Origin: Candidatus Eisenbacteria bacterium
GTDB lineage: Bacteria > Orphanbacterota > Orphanbacteria > Orphanbacterales > Orphanbacteraceae
Direction: 5' to 3'
Length of the DNA stretch: 46,326 nt
Assembly: GCA_016930695.1 (NCBI GenBank)
Contig: JAFGGD010000004.1
Coordinates: 1-46,326 of the forward strand
The notes beneath the pieces were generated by a model. The model saw only the letters and a list, made by a program, of their open reading frames with translations. It was not told the DNA's origin and searched no databases. Each line of letters begins with the position of its first letter. Positions within the stretch are counted from its first letter, which is position 1. This document shows, in pieces, positions 8,043-15,564 of the stretch. A program made the position numbers and the translations under genes.

Positions 8043-9215
8043 CTACCCAACTCCCTTCGCCTTCACGATCCGTACGATCAACCCCTCGCAGCCGATGCCG
8101 AGGACGTCGGCGCGGATGGGATCGACGTCGGCGCGGGCGAGCATTTGGTCGTGGGCGGCGGGATTGCGATAACGGCGGAGGTCGTTCACCTCGCTCGGGA
8201 GGCGTTCGAGGAGCCAGACGGCGTGGCGGGGGAGGGCCGCGCGGACCGCGTCCTTGAAGATCGTGCTGTTCTTCAGAAGATGCTGGATCGATCCGATCGT
8301 TTCGTGACGGTCGTGGGCGGCGAGGTCGATCTCGGGGCGCTTGTCCGACGTGATGATCCTCTTCGCCGCCGGCGCGTCCGCCAGTTTCCGCGCGATCGGC
8401 GGGAACAGAAGGGCGTGGAGTTCCGTTTCCACCGCCTTGGCGTATTCCACCACCACCGGCGAGAAATCGAAGCGCGGATCCTCCCGGCGGGCGCGGTAGA
8501 CCGCCTCGCCCGCCGACAGGAAGCGGCGCGTCTCCGGCTCCATCCCGTGCCAGATTTCCTTCCCGAAGAGGTTTTCCCGCAATTCCTTGGCGAGCCGGCT
8601 CGACTCGCCCCGGTGTTCGGCGTCCGCTCTCGCCCAGATGCGCCCGCCCGTTACTTCCTCCCTCCCGGCGAACCAGGTGCGCGGACGCTTTTGCCGGACG
8701 ATGAGCGGCACGTCCACCATACCGCCGTAGATGGAGACCGGCTTGTCGTCGTATCGGGTGTTGAGAAGCCCTCCCATCTCGCGGCACGCCTCGGTGGTGT
8801 CGTGCGCGACGATGCAGCGGATGTCGCGCAGCTTCATCCAGCAGTCGACCGGCCAGGAGGCTTCGCGATAATAGGACGGCAGATGGTCTTTCTCCGATTC
8901 CATCCCGCGCAAATTGTCGCAGACGATTCCGGCCAGCCATCCGACGTAGAGAGACTGATAATCGGTGACGTAGAGATGGGTCTCCACACCGGCGGCGATC
9001 TGCTCATTCAACGCGAGGATCTGTTCCATGTGATCGAGAGGGGAGGGGCGCCGGGGCGACCGTACTTTCGCCCACCAGACGTAGACGTCCTCTTCCTTCG
9101 CCCCGTTTTGCAGGGCGCGTTCCCCCCAGTCGAGGAGAATGGTGATGTGCTGGTCGAGCGCGTCCGCGCAGTAGTAGGGATTCCAGACGGTGAGTAGGTG
9201 GTTCGCTTCGGACAT
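8043..9215 (-). CDS. Uncharacterised defence-associated protein with C-terminal HEPN-like motif
   Basis: A 390-aa soluble protein with no signal peptide or membrane segment. Its first ~200 residues (MSEANHLLTVWNPYYCADAL..., with DVYVWWAKVRSP and VTDYQSLYVGWLAGI) belong to no family I can name with certainty. The C-terminal part is helical and ends with LRRYRNPAAHDQ. R350-N-P-A-A-H355 fits the HEPN R-x4-H ribonuclease motif, and VVEYAKAVETELHALLF (about 285-300) fits the preceding HEPN helix. The start was set at ATG 9215; 29 further upstream residues in frame look non-coding. It is the first gene of the minus-strand operon with the two glycosylase-like genes. An RNase effector or a sensor for the glycosylases is an inference. 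Confidence 0.7.
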   Translation of the reverse strand: MSEANHLLTVWNPYYCADALDQHITILLDWGERALQNGAKEEDVYVWWAKVRSPRRPSPLDHMEQILALNEQIAAGVETHLYVTDYQSLYVGWLAGIVCDNLRGMESEKDHLPSYYREASWPVDCWMKLRDIRCIVAHDTTEACREMGGLLNTRYDDKPVSIYGGMVDVPLIVRQKRPRTWFAGREEVTGGRIWARADAEHRGESSRLAKELRENLFGKEIWHGMEPETRRFLSAGEAVYRARREDPRFDFSPVVVEYAKAVETELHALLFPPIARKLADAPAAKRIITSDKRPEIDLAAHDRHETIGSIQHLLKNSTIFKDAVRAALPRHAVWLLERLPSEVNDLRRYRNPAAHDQMLARADVDPIRADVLGIGCEGLIVRIVKAKGVG

Positions 9216-9330
9216 GGCTCTTTCCGGTGTCGATGTTTCGCGGATTGTAGCAGGCGGAGAAGAAAAAAAGAAGAGTCTCGCGCGGGTTCGGGCATTAGGC
9301 AAACAGGGGCGCTCACCACTGCAATAACAG

Positions 9331-9350
9331 GTGACCGTCCCTATTTGATT
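9331..9350 (+). repeat. Short dispersed repeat, copy 1
   Basis: GTGACCGTCCCTATTTGATT. The core CCGTCCCTATTT recurs with two changes at 9635-9646 and exactly at 18826-18837. It resembles the GTCCCTATTT-type repetitive extragenic motifs seen in many bacterial genomes next to transposase-like RAYT genes. No such gene is present here. Confidence 0.5.
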
Positions 9351-9473
9351 TTATCGGACCGTCTGTTCCGTTCTCGAATCGTTTGCCTCGCGGTCCGGAC
9401 CGTCTCCGTAGAGGATGCAAACGGAGAGGAGGACCGCGAGCAGGACGAGACCGAGGATCTTCCGGGCGTTCAT
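9351..9473 (-). CDS. Possible 40-aa single-pass membrane peptide
   Basis: A short frame starting MNARKILGLVLLAVLLSVC, with one hydrophobic segment (about residues 5-20) and a polar acidic tail. ATG 9473 has a GAGG-type ribosome site upstream. It lies between two copies of a dispersed repeat, with no recognisable homology. It could equally be a chance frame in a spacer. Confidence 0.3.
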   Translation of the reverse strand: MNARKILGLVLLAVLLSVCILYGDGPDREANDSRTEQTVR

Positions 9474-9630
9474 CTCGCACCTCGCAGCGCATGGGAAACC
9501 GCAGGACGATTCCGATCCTGCGACCGCGCCGTGGAGGATGTCAACTATTAAGGAAATGCCGGAATGAGACGCCGGGTGCCGCGGAACCGTTGTCGGTATC
9601 CGGTGTCTTGTTTTCACTCGATCCGAATGG

Positions 9631-9650
9631 GTGACTATCCCTATTTATTC
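9631..9650 (+). repeat. Short dispersed repeat, copy 2
   Basis: GTGACTATCCCTATTTATTC, matching the copy at 9331 except for two substitutions and one missing base. The two copies are exactly 300 bases apart in the same orientation. Confidence 0.45.
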
Positions 9651-9730
9651 CGTCGTGGTATTGTTTTCATCCGGCGCAGGCGTGAATCTCTCGGACAAAC
9701 GAGAACTTCCCCGGATATAGAGGACCTGAA

Positions 9731-11647
9731 ATGCATGGAGCGACTTTGGCGCGCACGAGCCGCGCCCGGATTCCGTTCGTCGCGGCGCTTTGTCTCGCCG
9801 CGGCCGTGATCGTCCCGAACGCCGCCGCATCGGACGGAGGTGCGGGCGCGGCGCCGAACCCCGCCGAAGGGGCCGCCGAGTGGGACACCACCTTCGTCGC
9901 CGACCCGATCGTGGTGACCGCCACGCGCGTCGAGACGGCGAGGCGCAAGGTACCCGGCTCGGTGTCGGTGATCGAGGGGGAGGAACTCCGCGCCACCGGA
10001 GCGACGTCGGTTCTGGACGCGATCGCGTCCTCGTCTCCCGGGCTCTACGTCACGCAAAGGAACGTCGCCGGCTTCGGCCTCGGGCCGGGCGCGGCGGGGC
10101 AGATCGCCATGCGCGGGATCGGCGGCGAGGCCCCCAACAGCCAGGTGCTCGTCCTCGTCGACGGGCGGCCGGACTACGTCGGCCTCTTCGGGCACCCGGT
10201 GCCGGACGCCTACGCGCTCGGCGAGGTGGAGCGCGTAGAGGTGTTGCGCGGGCCGGCGTCGGCGGTGTACGGACAGAACGCGATGGGGGGGGTGATCCAC
10301 ATCCTCACGCGGCGGCAGGGCGCGCCCGGGCTTCGTTTCCCCTTCCGCGCCGAGTTCGGTCCCTGGGGGACTGTGGACGCCAGCGCCACCGCGGCCGGCA
10401 TGCTGCACAACGGCCTCGACTGGCGGATGACGATCGGCCGCACACAAACCGACGGCCACCGCTCCGACGCGCCGGACGACTACGAAAGGACGCAGGCGTC
10501 CGGGTCGATCGGCTGGCGGCGCGGGCCGTGGGATTTCCGCATGCAGGGGGCGATGGTCCCCATCGAAGGGAAGGATCCGGGGCCGGAGGGGGGCGCGCCC
10601 GGCCTCGAGATCGACATCACCCGCTACAACGGCTCCCTCTCGGCGACCTATCATGAAGGGGCGACGACGGCGCGGGTGCTCCCCTATGTGAACTGGGGGA
10701 GGCACGAGTTCAGCGACGGCTGGGATTCCTACGATCGCGTGATCGGCGTGACCGCCTTCGCGAGCCGCGCCCTCGGGCGTGGATACGTGGCGACCGCCGG
10801 GTTCGATTTCTCGCGCGCCGGCGGCGAGGCGGAGACGCGGACCGAGACGGGCGTCACCGACTGGGGCGCCTATCACATCGTCGAAACGGCGCCGTCGCTC
10901 ACGTTGCAGGCGCCGGTGACGAGCCGGATCACGCTGGCCGGCACGGCGCGGGCGCACCACCACACCACCTACGGCTGGATCTTCGTGCCCGAGGGGGGCG
11001 TGGCGGTGGAAGCGCTGCCGGTGCTGACGCTGCGCGCGTCCGCCTCGCGCGGCTTCCGCTCGCCGACGATCCGCGACCTCTATCTCCTCCCGCCGTCGGA
11101 CGAGGATCTGGAGCCGGAGCGCACGGTGAACGTCGAGTTCGGCGCGGCGTGGGAGATGACGCGCCGCGTCGCGACCGAGGTCTCTCTCTGGCGGATGACC
11201 GGCGACAACATGATCCTCTTCACCGCGCCGCCGCCCGCCTACGTGAACAGCGGAGAGTTCACCCATCAAGGGATCGAGTGGGAGTTGCGCTGGGCGCACC
11301 CGCTCTTTCGCGGCCGCCTCTTCGCCGCCTTCCAGGACCTGGAGGACGAGACGATCGGCAAGCCGGAGCAGATGCTCGGGCTCACCGTTTCGTCGCGCCG
11401 CCACGGTTTCCGGGTGAGCGGCGAGGCGAGGCGCGTCGACCGTCTCTACGGGGCGAACGGCCGGAAGGACGAACTCCCCGGCTACACCTTACTGAATCTC
11501 ACCCTCGCCCGTTCGATCGGCGCCGGCGTGGAGTTGCAGGTCGCCGGCCGGAACCTGCTGGACGAGGATTACGAGACGATCACCGGGTATCCGATGCCGG
11601 GCGCCCACGCCATCTTCGCGATCGCGGCGGAGCTCGGAGGGGAGTAG
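9731..11647 (+). CDS. TonB-dependent outer-membrane receptor
   Basis: A 638-aa receptor that would bring a scarce nutrient (siderophore, cobalamin or similar) across the outer membrane using TonB energy. A signal peptide covers about residues 1-33 (VAALCLAAAVIVPNAAA). A TonB-box-like segment, DPIVVTATR, is at 58-66. The plug runs to about 185 and has the usual signatures IAMRGIGG, VLVLVDGRP, VERVEVLRGPASAVYGQNAMGGVI. The rest is an aromatic-rich beta barrel ending with the GYPMPG-A-H-AIF motif common near the end of these receptors. The substrate cannot be told from sequence. No riboswitch or Fur-like box was recognised upstream, and it stands alone without transporter genes. A weak ribosome site, GAGGA, precedes ATG 9731. 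Confidence 0.93.
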   Translation: MHGATLARTSRARIPFVAALCLAAAVIVPNAAASDGGAGAAPNPAEGAAEWDTTFVADPIVVTATRVETARRKVPGSVSVIEGEELRATGATSVLDAIASSSPGLYVTQRNVAGFGLGPGAAGQIAMRGIGGEAPNSQVLVLVDGRPDYVGLFGHPVPDAYALGEVERVEVLRGPASAVYGQNAMGGVIHILTRRQGAPGLRFPFRAEFGPWGTVDASATAAGMLHNGLDWRMTIGRTQTDGHRSDAPDDYERTQASGSIGWRRGPWDFRMQGAMVPIEGKDPGPEGGAPGLEIDITRYNGSLSATYHEGATTARVLPYVNWGRHEFSDGWDSYDRVIGVTAFASRALGRGYVATAGFDFSRAGGEAETRTETGVTDWGAYHIVETAPSLTLQAPVTSRITLAGTARAHHHTTYGWIFVPEGGVAVEALPVLTLRASASRGFRSPTIRDLYLLPPSDEDLEPERTVNVEFGAAWEMTRRVATEVSLWRMTGDNMILFTAPPPAYVNSGEFTHQGIEWELRWAHPLFRGRLFAAFQDLEDETIGKPEQMLGLTVSSRRHGFRVSGEARRVDRLYGANGRKDELPGYTLLNLTLARSIGAGVELQVAGRNLLDEDYETITGYPMPGAHAIFAIAAELGGE

Positions 11648-11952
11648 GGGGGATCGGCGCGCGCCCGGAACCGCATACCTTTTCCTCCGCTTCGCCCGAG
11701 AAAAATGAATCCGGTTCCGAGGGCCCTTTCATCGCATCCCCTCTGTGGAAGGGGCGCGACAGGAGAGAATCGATACCTGTTGTGAATTTTCACACCACCT
11801 GCTAGTCTGACCGCGTCGGGCGGGGACCGTCCCGGATATATTTTTTCAACGCGTTGATCTAAAATGGGTTACAAAAAGCAAGCCCGCTCGTTCCCGTGGA
11901 GACGCGCGGGCACGGCCCTTGCGATGGACTCTCTCCGGGCTAGGAACCGGAG
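11648..11952. other. Spacer before the Omp85-NtrYX operon
   Basis: About 305 bases with no supported gene. It contains a CRP-like inverted repeat (11781-11794), a GGGACCGTCCC inverted repeat next to an AT-rich ATATATTTTTT stretch (11823-11847), and an AT-richer segment up to 11880 where the operon promoter probably lies. I cannot assign -35 and -10 boxes with confidence. Confidence 0.45.
11781..11794. promoter_or_regulatory. Inverted repeat resembling a CRP/FNR-family site
   Basis: TGTGAATTTTCACA is a perfect 6-bp inverted repeat with a 2-base centre. The half-sites TGTGA/TCACA match CRP-type sites, but the spacing is 4 bases rather than 6. It is about 160 bases upstream of the Omp85 start. 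No regulator is known to bind it. Confidence 0.3.
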
Positions 11953-13365
11953 GTGGAGAGGGTGTTCTCTTTGATACGAAACAGGCAAATGGCGGGAAGA
12001 CGGACGCGCGGGCTGCTTCTTCTTTACCTCGTCTGCGGCTCCGTTCTCGCCGCGGCGACGGGCGCATTCGCCGCCGCCGAGGAGTCGGGCGACGGGCTGA
12101 TCGTCGAGGCGATCGAAGTCACCGGGAACGACCGCACCAAGGAGTCGACGATCTGGGCCGCTCTCGGATTGGAACCGGGTGAGAGTGTGCCGCCCGATTC
12201 GCTCCCCCGAGCCATCGAGAACCTCCGCGAGAGCGAGATCTTCGCCGATGTGGATGTCTCCTCGCGGCGCGGCTCGGAGAGGGGACGTATCGTCCTCATC
12301 GTCGACGCGAAAGAGAAGCCGGTGGAGTGGCGCTTCGGCGCAGGCTATCAGGACCTCTCCGGTTGGTACTTGATCCCCGTAGAGTTTCGCGCCGACAACC
12401 GTCTCGGCAACGGCGAAAGAGTGCGCGCGCAGGTCGTCATCGGCAATCGCATGAGCGGAGCGACCTTTCGATATGAAGAACCTCGCTTCGGCGATCGCAA
12501 ATCCTACTATGGCCTGTACGGGTCCGCCATCGGCTACGGGCGGATCTACTTTTTAAACGGCGTCGAGTACCAGCACTCCGTCGCCCGCGGCGGTTTCGAG
12601 CTGTACGGCGGCCGCGAGATCCGCTCGAGGCTCACCCTCGAGGCGGGCGCCGGCTTCGAGGCGGCGGAGGTGGAGTCCGTCGCCGAGGCGTGGAACGATC
12701 GGGAGACGCGGGGGATCGAGACGGGGGATGAACTCGCCTATGAGGACCTTCCCCCGGAGATCCGCGCCGACGTGGGGGAGCGGGTAAGGGGAACGGCCCG
12801 CCTCGATCTGATCTGGGACAACCGGAGCGAGCGGCTCGTCGCCGCGACCCCGGCCGCCGGCGTTTGGGGACGGCTCCGCGTCGGCGGCGTCTTCGATCAC
12901 GACAAGGGATTCCCCTATTCCACCGCCGATGTCCGCGCCTATCGCTCCGCGGGGGGGCTCTCCTTCGGCGCGCGGCTCCGCGCGGGCGTCACCACGCCGC
13001 GCGCCCCCTGGTTCGACCGCTTCTACGTGGGCGGCCTCTTCACGGTCCGCGGTTTCCCCACGCAGTCCCTCAGCGTCACCGAAGGGGAAACCCGCTTCTG
13101 GAGCGCCTCTCTCGAGATGCGCGGGGCGCTGGTCGGCGACCGGGCGAACCCGCGTCTCGCCGGACTGCTCTTCATCGACGCCGGGGACGGTTGGATCGTC
13201 GACGGAGAACCGACCTGGGGGGACGTGGCGATCGGTGCCGGGTACGGCCTTCGCTGCCGCCTCCCCTGGGTGGGATGGATCGGCTTGGACGTGGGCGTCC
13301 CTCTCACCGATACGCCGGCGAAAGAAAGTTATCACATCAATGGTTCTTTCGGGTGGACCTTCTGA
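11953..13365 (+). CDS. Single-POTRA BamA/TamA-family (Omp85) outer-membrane protein
   Basis: A 470-aa protein from GTG 11953 (GGAGG directly before it) or 458 aa from ATG 11989, which begins right at the signal peptide (RTRGLLLLYLVCGSVLAAAT...AFA). One POTRA-like domain at about 48-115 (IVEAIEVTGNDRTKESTIWAALGLEPG...ADVDV) is followed by a ~350-residue beta barrel. The Omp85 signature VRGF is at 365-368, a late GLLFIDAGDGW follows, and the C-terminal residue is phenylalanine (GWTF), the usual barrel end. Housekeeping BamA has five POTRAs and about 800 residues, so this is a short accessory Omp85 protein for outer-membrane insertion or secretion. Its stop TGA overlaps the next ATG (TGATG), starting a five-gene operon with a two-component system. 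Confidence 0.85.
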   Translation: MERVFSLIRNRQMAGRRTRGLLLLYLVCGSVLAAATGAFAAAEESGDGLIVEAIEVTGNDRTKESTIWAALGLEPGESVPPDSLPRAIENLRESEIFADVDVSSRRGSERGRIVLIVDAKEKPVEWRFGAGYQDLSGWYLIPVEFRADNRLGNGERVRAQVVIGNRMSGATFRYEEPRFGDRKSYYGLYGSAIGYGRIYFLNGVEYQHSVARGGFELYGGREIRSRLTLEAGAGFEAAEVESVAEAWNDRETRGIETGDELAYEDLPPEIRADVGERVRGTARLDLIWDNRSERLVAATPAAGVWGRLRVGGVFDHDKGFPYSTADVRAYRSAGGLSFGARLRAGVTTPRAPWFDRFYVGGLFTVRGFPTQSLSVTEGETRFWSASLEMRGALVGDRANPRLAGLLFIDAGDGWIVDGEPTWGDVAIGAGYGLRCRLPWVGWIGLDVGVPLTDTPAKESYHINGSFGWTF

Positions 13366-14054
13366 TGAAGCGGCGGCCCCCCTTTTCCCATATCTGTCCC
13401 GTCGTTCTCGCCGGTCTTCTCGTCGCGGCGCTTTCGGCCCTCGCCGCCGCCGCGTCCGAAGAAGGGCCGCGGGTGGTCGCCGTGGAGGCGGTCCTCTCCG
13501 GCGATACCCTTCTCTGCGACGTCGCCACCGCCGGTCTGCCGGACGAGCGGGCCGCGGAGTCGATGCGGGGCGGGCTCCCGTCTGCGCTGGACGTGGTCGT
13601 CGAGCTGGTCGACGAGGAGGAGCGCGTCCTGGTCCGCCGTTCCGTCCGCTTCCGGATCGCCTACGACCTCTGGGAAGAGATCTTCCGCGTACGCGACGAG
13701 GGGCGCGCCGCCGCGGAGCGCCGCCTCGAGGACATCGATTCCCTCCGGCGTTTTCTGCGCGACCTGAGCGGCCTGGAAGTAGCGCCCCTCGCGGCGATGG
13801 AGGGAAGCCGTCGCTACCGGATCCGGGCCGGCATCGTCTCCCACGCCATCGCTCCCGCCGAGAAGGAGAGGATCGGCGACTGGATCTCCGGCGGCGACGC
13901 GGGAACGGATCGCGACGCGGACCGCCGGGAAGTCTCCCTCGGCTTCGGCGGGTTGATTCGCTATTTCTTCGGCGGCGGCGACGAAGGACCGCCGGAGGGC
14001 GCCGCCTCTTCCGACTGGTTCCGTCCCGAGGAGCTTCGCGATGCGCAGGATTAG
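13365..14054 (+). CDS. DUF4390 family exported protein
   Basis: A 229-aa protein with an N-terminal signal or anchor segment (about residues 10-31, VVLAGLLVAALSALAAAA), then a mixed region with VEAVLSGDTLLCDV and RRSVRFRIAYDLWEEIFRVRDE. These fit DUF4390, a family known for sitting directly before NtrY-type kinases. It overlaps the Omp85 stop by one base and the kinase start by 14 bases, so it is translated in step with both. The position suggests a periplasmic partner or ligand-sensing accessory of the kinase; this is inference from context. Confidence 0.75.
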   Translation: MKRRPPFSHICPVVLAGLLVAALSALAAAASEEGPRVVAVEAVLSGDTLLCDVATAGLPDERAAESMRGGLPSALDVVVELVDEEERVLVRRSVRFRIAYDLWEEIFRVRDEGRAAAERRLEDIDSLRRFLRDLSGLEVAPLAAMEGSRRYRIRAGIVSHAIAPAEKERIGDWISGGDAGTDRDADRREVSLGFGGLIRYFFGGGDEGPPEGAASSDWFRPEELRDAQD

Positions 14055-15564
14055 GAATCGCCTCATCACCCTCTTCGTCGTGGTCAGCCTGCTCCCGGCG
14101 ATTCCCGCGAGTTTCTTGGTGTGGCATCTCCTCGCCCGGAGTCTCGGCCCCGGAACCGGCGATGTGGTTTCCGGCGCTCTCGCCGCCGGCCTGGACGAGT
14201 CGCGGGCGCGACTCCGCGCGGCGAAAGCGGATTTTCGGGGCGAGACGGAGAGGATCTGGCTGCCGCGGATCGCGCGAAACAAGCTTGATATCGAAACGAT
14301 CAACGCCCTCCCCGGCGGGGAAAATCTGCTGATCCTTCCGCTCTCGGAGGGGAGGGACGCCGCCGCCGGGCCGTCTCCGGAGGACGCGGAGCTGATTGCC
14401 TGGGCGGCGGGCCGCGGCCCCGTTCCGGGAGAGAGAACCACCGCGCCGGAGAGGATCGGGGGGAGGCTCGCCCTCGTCGCCGCCCTCCCCGACGGCGAAC
14501 GGGTGCTCTTCGCGCGCCCCCTCGAACCGGAAATGATCGAGCGGGCGGAGAGAATCGTGGAGGCGATGTCGCTCATCGAGGGGCTCCGCCTCTCACGGAG
14601 CGCCGTGGTTCGCAGCTACGCGGTTCCCTTCCTGCTCAGCTATCTATTCCTTCTGCTCATCGCCGTGGCGATCGGCGCCGTGTTGGCTCGGCGCCTCGCC
14701 CGGCCGATCGAGGACCTCGTGGCGAGCACCGGCCGCGTCGCCGCCGGCGACCTGGAGACGCGCGTCCCCATCCGCGGCGGCGGCGAGACGCGGGTCCTGC
14801 AGGAGGCGTTCAACCGGATGGTGGAGCGCCTGGCGGAGCAGCGCGTCACCGTCGCCCGGCTGGAGAGGAAAGCGGCGTGGCGCGACCTCGCCCGCACCCT
14901 CGCCCATGAGATCAAGAATCCCCTCACGCCGATCCAGCTCGCGGTGCAGGAGATCCGGGACCGTTATCCCGGCGACGGCGACGACGAGTACCGCCGCTTC
15001 CTCGAAGAAGCGACGGAGATCGTCGACGAGGAGGTGCAGGCGCTCCGCCGGCTGGTCCGGGAGTTCCACGACTTCGCCCGCCTTCCGGAACCGAAGCCGC
15101 GCCGCGGCGATCTGATCGCTCTCCTGGAGGAGCTGTCGCGCCTCTACGGTCCGGAACGGGTCGGGCTCGATGCGCCCCGGGGGTCCGTCGCCGCCCGCTT
15201 CGATCCGGAAGAGCTGCGCCGCGCGCTCATCAATCTGATCGACAACGGCCTCGCCGCCTGTCGCGCCGCCGGCCGCCCCGAGAGGGTCCGCCTTCGCGCC
15301 GAGAGCGCGGACGGGATTCGCATCGCCGTGATCGATGGCGGATGCGGCATCCCGGACGCCGACCGGGAGCGCGTCTTCGAGCCGGACTTCACCACCAAGA
15401 GCGGCGGCATGGGGCTCGGCCTCCCCATCGTGGAGGGAATCATCACCGCCCACGGCGGGACGATCGGCATCCGGAGCGAGCCGGGCCGCGGAACGACCTT
15501 TACGATTCAACTGCCCGAGGCGCCGTATGGAGCGCCGGAACCCGAGGACGGCCATGACCGGTAA
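14041..15564 (+). CDS. NtrY-like membrane sensor histidine kinase
   Basis: A 507-aa kinase. It has a transmembrane segment near the N-terminus (about 9-30), a periplasmic sensor region of ~160 residues, a second segment at about 196-218 (FLLSYLFLLLIAVAIGAVLA), and a HAMP linker to ~275. The dimerisation/phosphoacceptor domain has H289 in LAHEIKNPLTPIQLAVQE. The ATPase domain shows the N box around N398-N402 and G boxes at D432-GGCG and GGMGLGLPIV. The HEIKNPLTPI signature and partnership with an NtrX-like regulator mark it as NtrY-type; there is no cytoplasmic PAS domain. It overlaps its regulator by 11 bases. With an Omp85 protein and a barrel protein in the same operon, envelope stress is a more likely input than nitrogen; that is inference. 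Confidence 0.9.
   Translation: MRRIRNRLITLFVVVSLLPAIPASFLVWHLLARSLGPGTGDVVSGALAAGLDESRARLRAAKADFRGETERIWLPRIARNKLDIETINALPGGENLLILPLSEGRDAAAGPSPEDAELIAWAAGRGPVPGERTTAPERIGGRLALVAALPDGERVLFARPLEPEMIERAERIVEAMSLIEGLRLSRSAVVRSYAVPFLLSYLFLLLIAVAIGAVLARRLARPIEDLVASTGRVAAGDLETRVPIRGGGETRVLQEAFNRMVERLAEQRVTVARLERKAAWRDLARTLAHEIKNPLTPIQLAVQEIRDRYPGDGDDEYRRFLEEATEIVDEEVQALRRLVREFHDFARLPEPKPRRGDLIALLEELSRLYGPERVGLDAPRGSVAARFDPEELRRALINLIDNGLAACRAAGRPERVRLRAESADGIRIAVIDGGCGIPDADRERVFEPDFTTKSGGMGLGLPIVEGIITAHGGTIGIRSEPGRGTTFTIQLPEAPYGAPEPEDGHDR

Larger units (their letters stand above)
9216..9730. other. Non-coding spacer between the defence island and the TonB receptor gene
   Basis: About 515 bases that should contain the divergent promoters for the minus-strand operon and the TonB receptor gene; I cannot place either convincingly. 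It holds two near-identical 20-base repeats 300 bases apart (9331 and 9631) and one possible 40-aa reading frame between them. Base composition is less GC-rich than in the genes. Confidence 0.5.

Noticed and set aside
9641-11404. 587-aa minus-strand frame opposite the TonB receptor
   Set aside because: Shadow of a gene with unmistakable receptor motifs; no start signal or recognisable domain.
11823-11847. GGGACCGTCCC plus T-run as a terminator for the TonB receptor gene
   Set aside because: The stem would have a one-base loop, which cannot form, and the site is ~175 bases beyond the stop.
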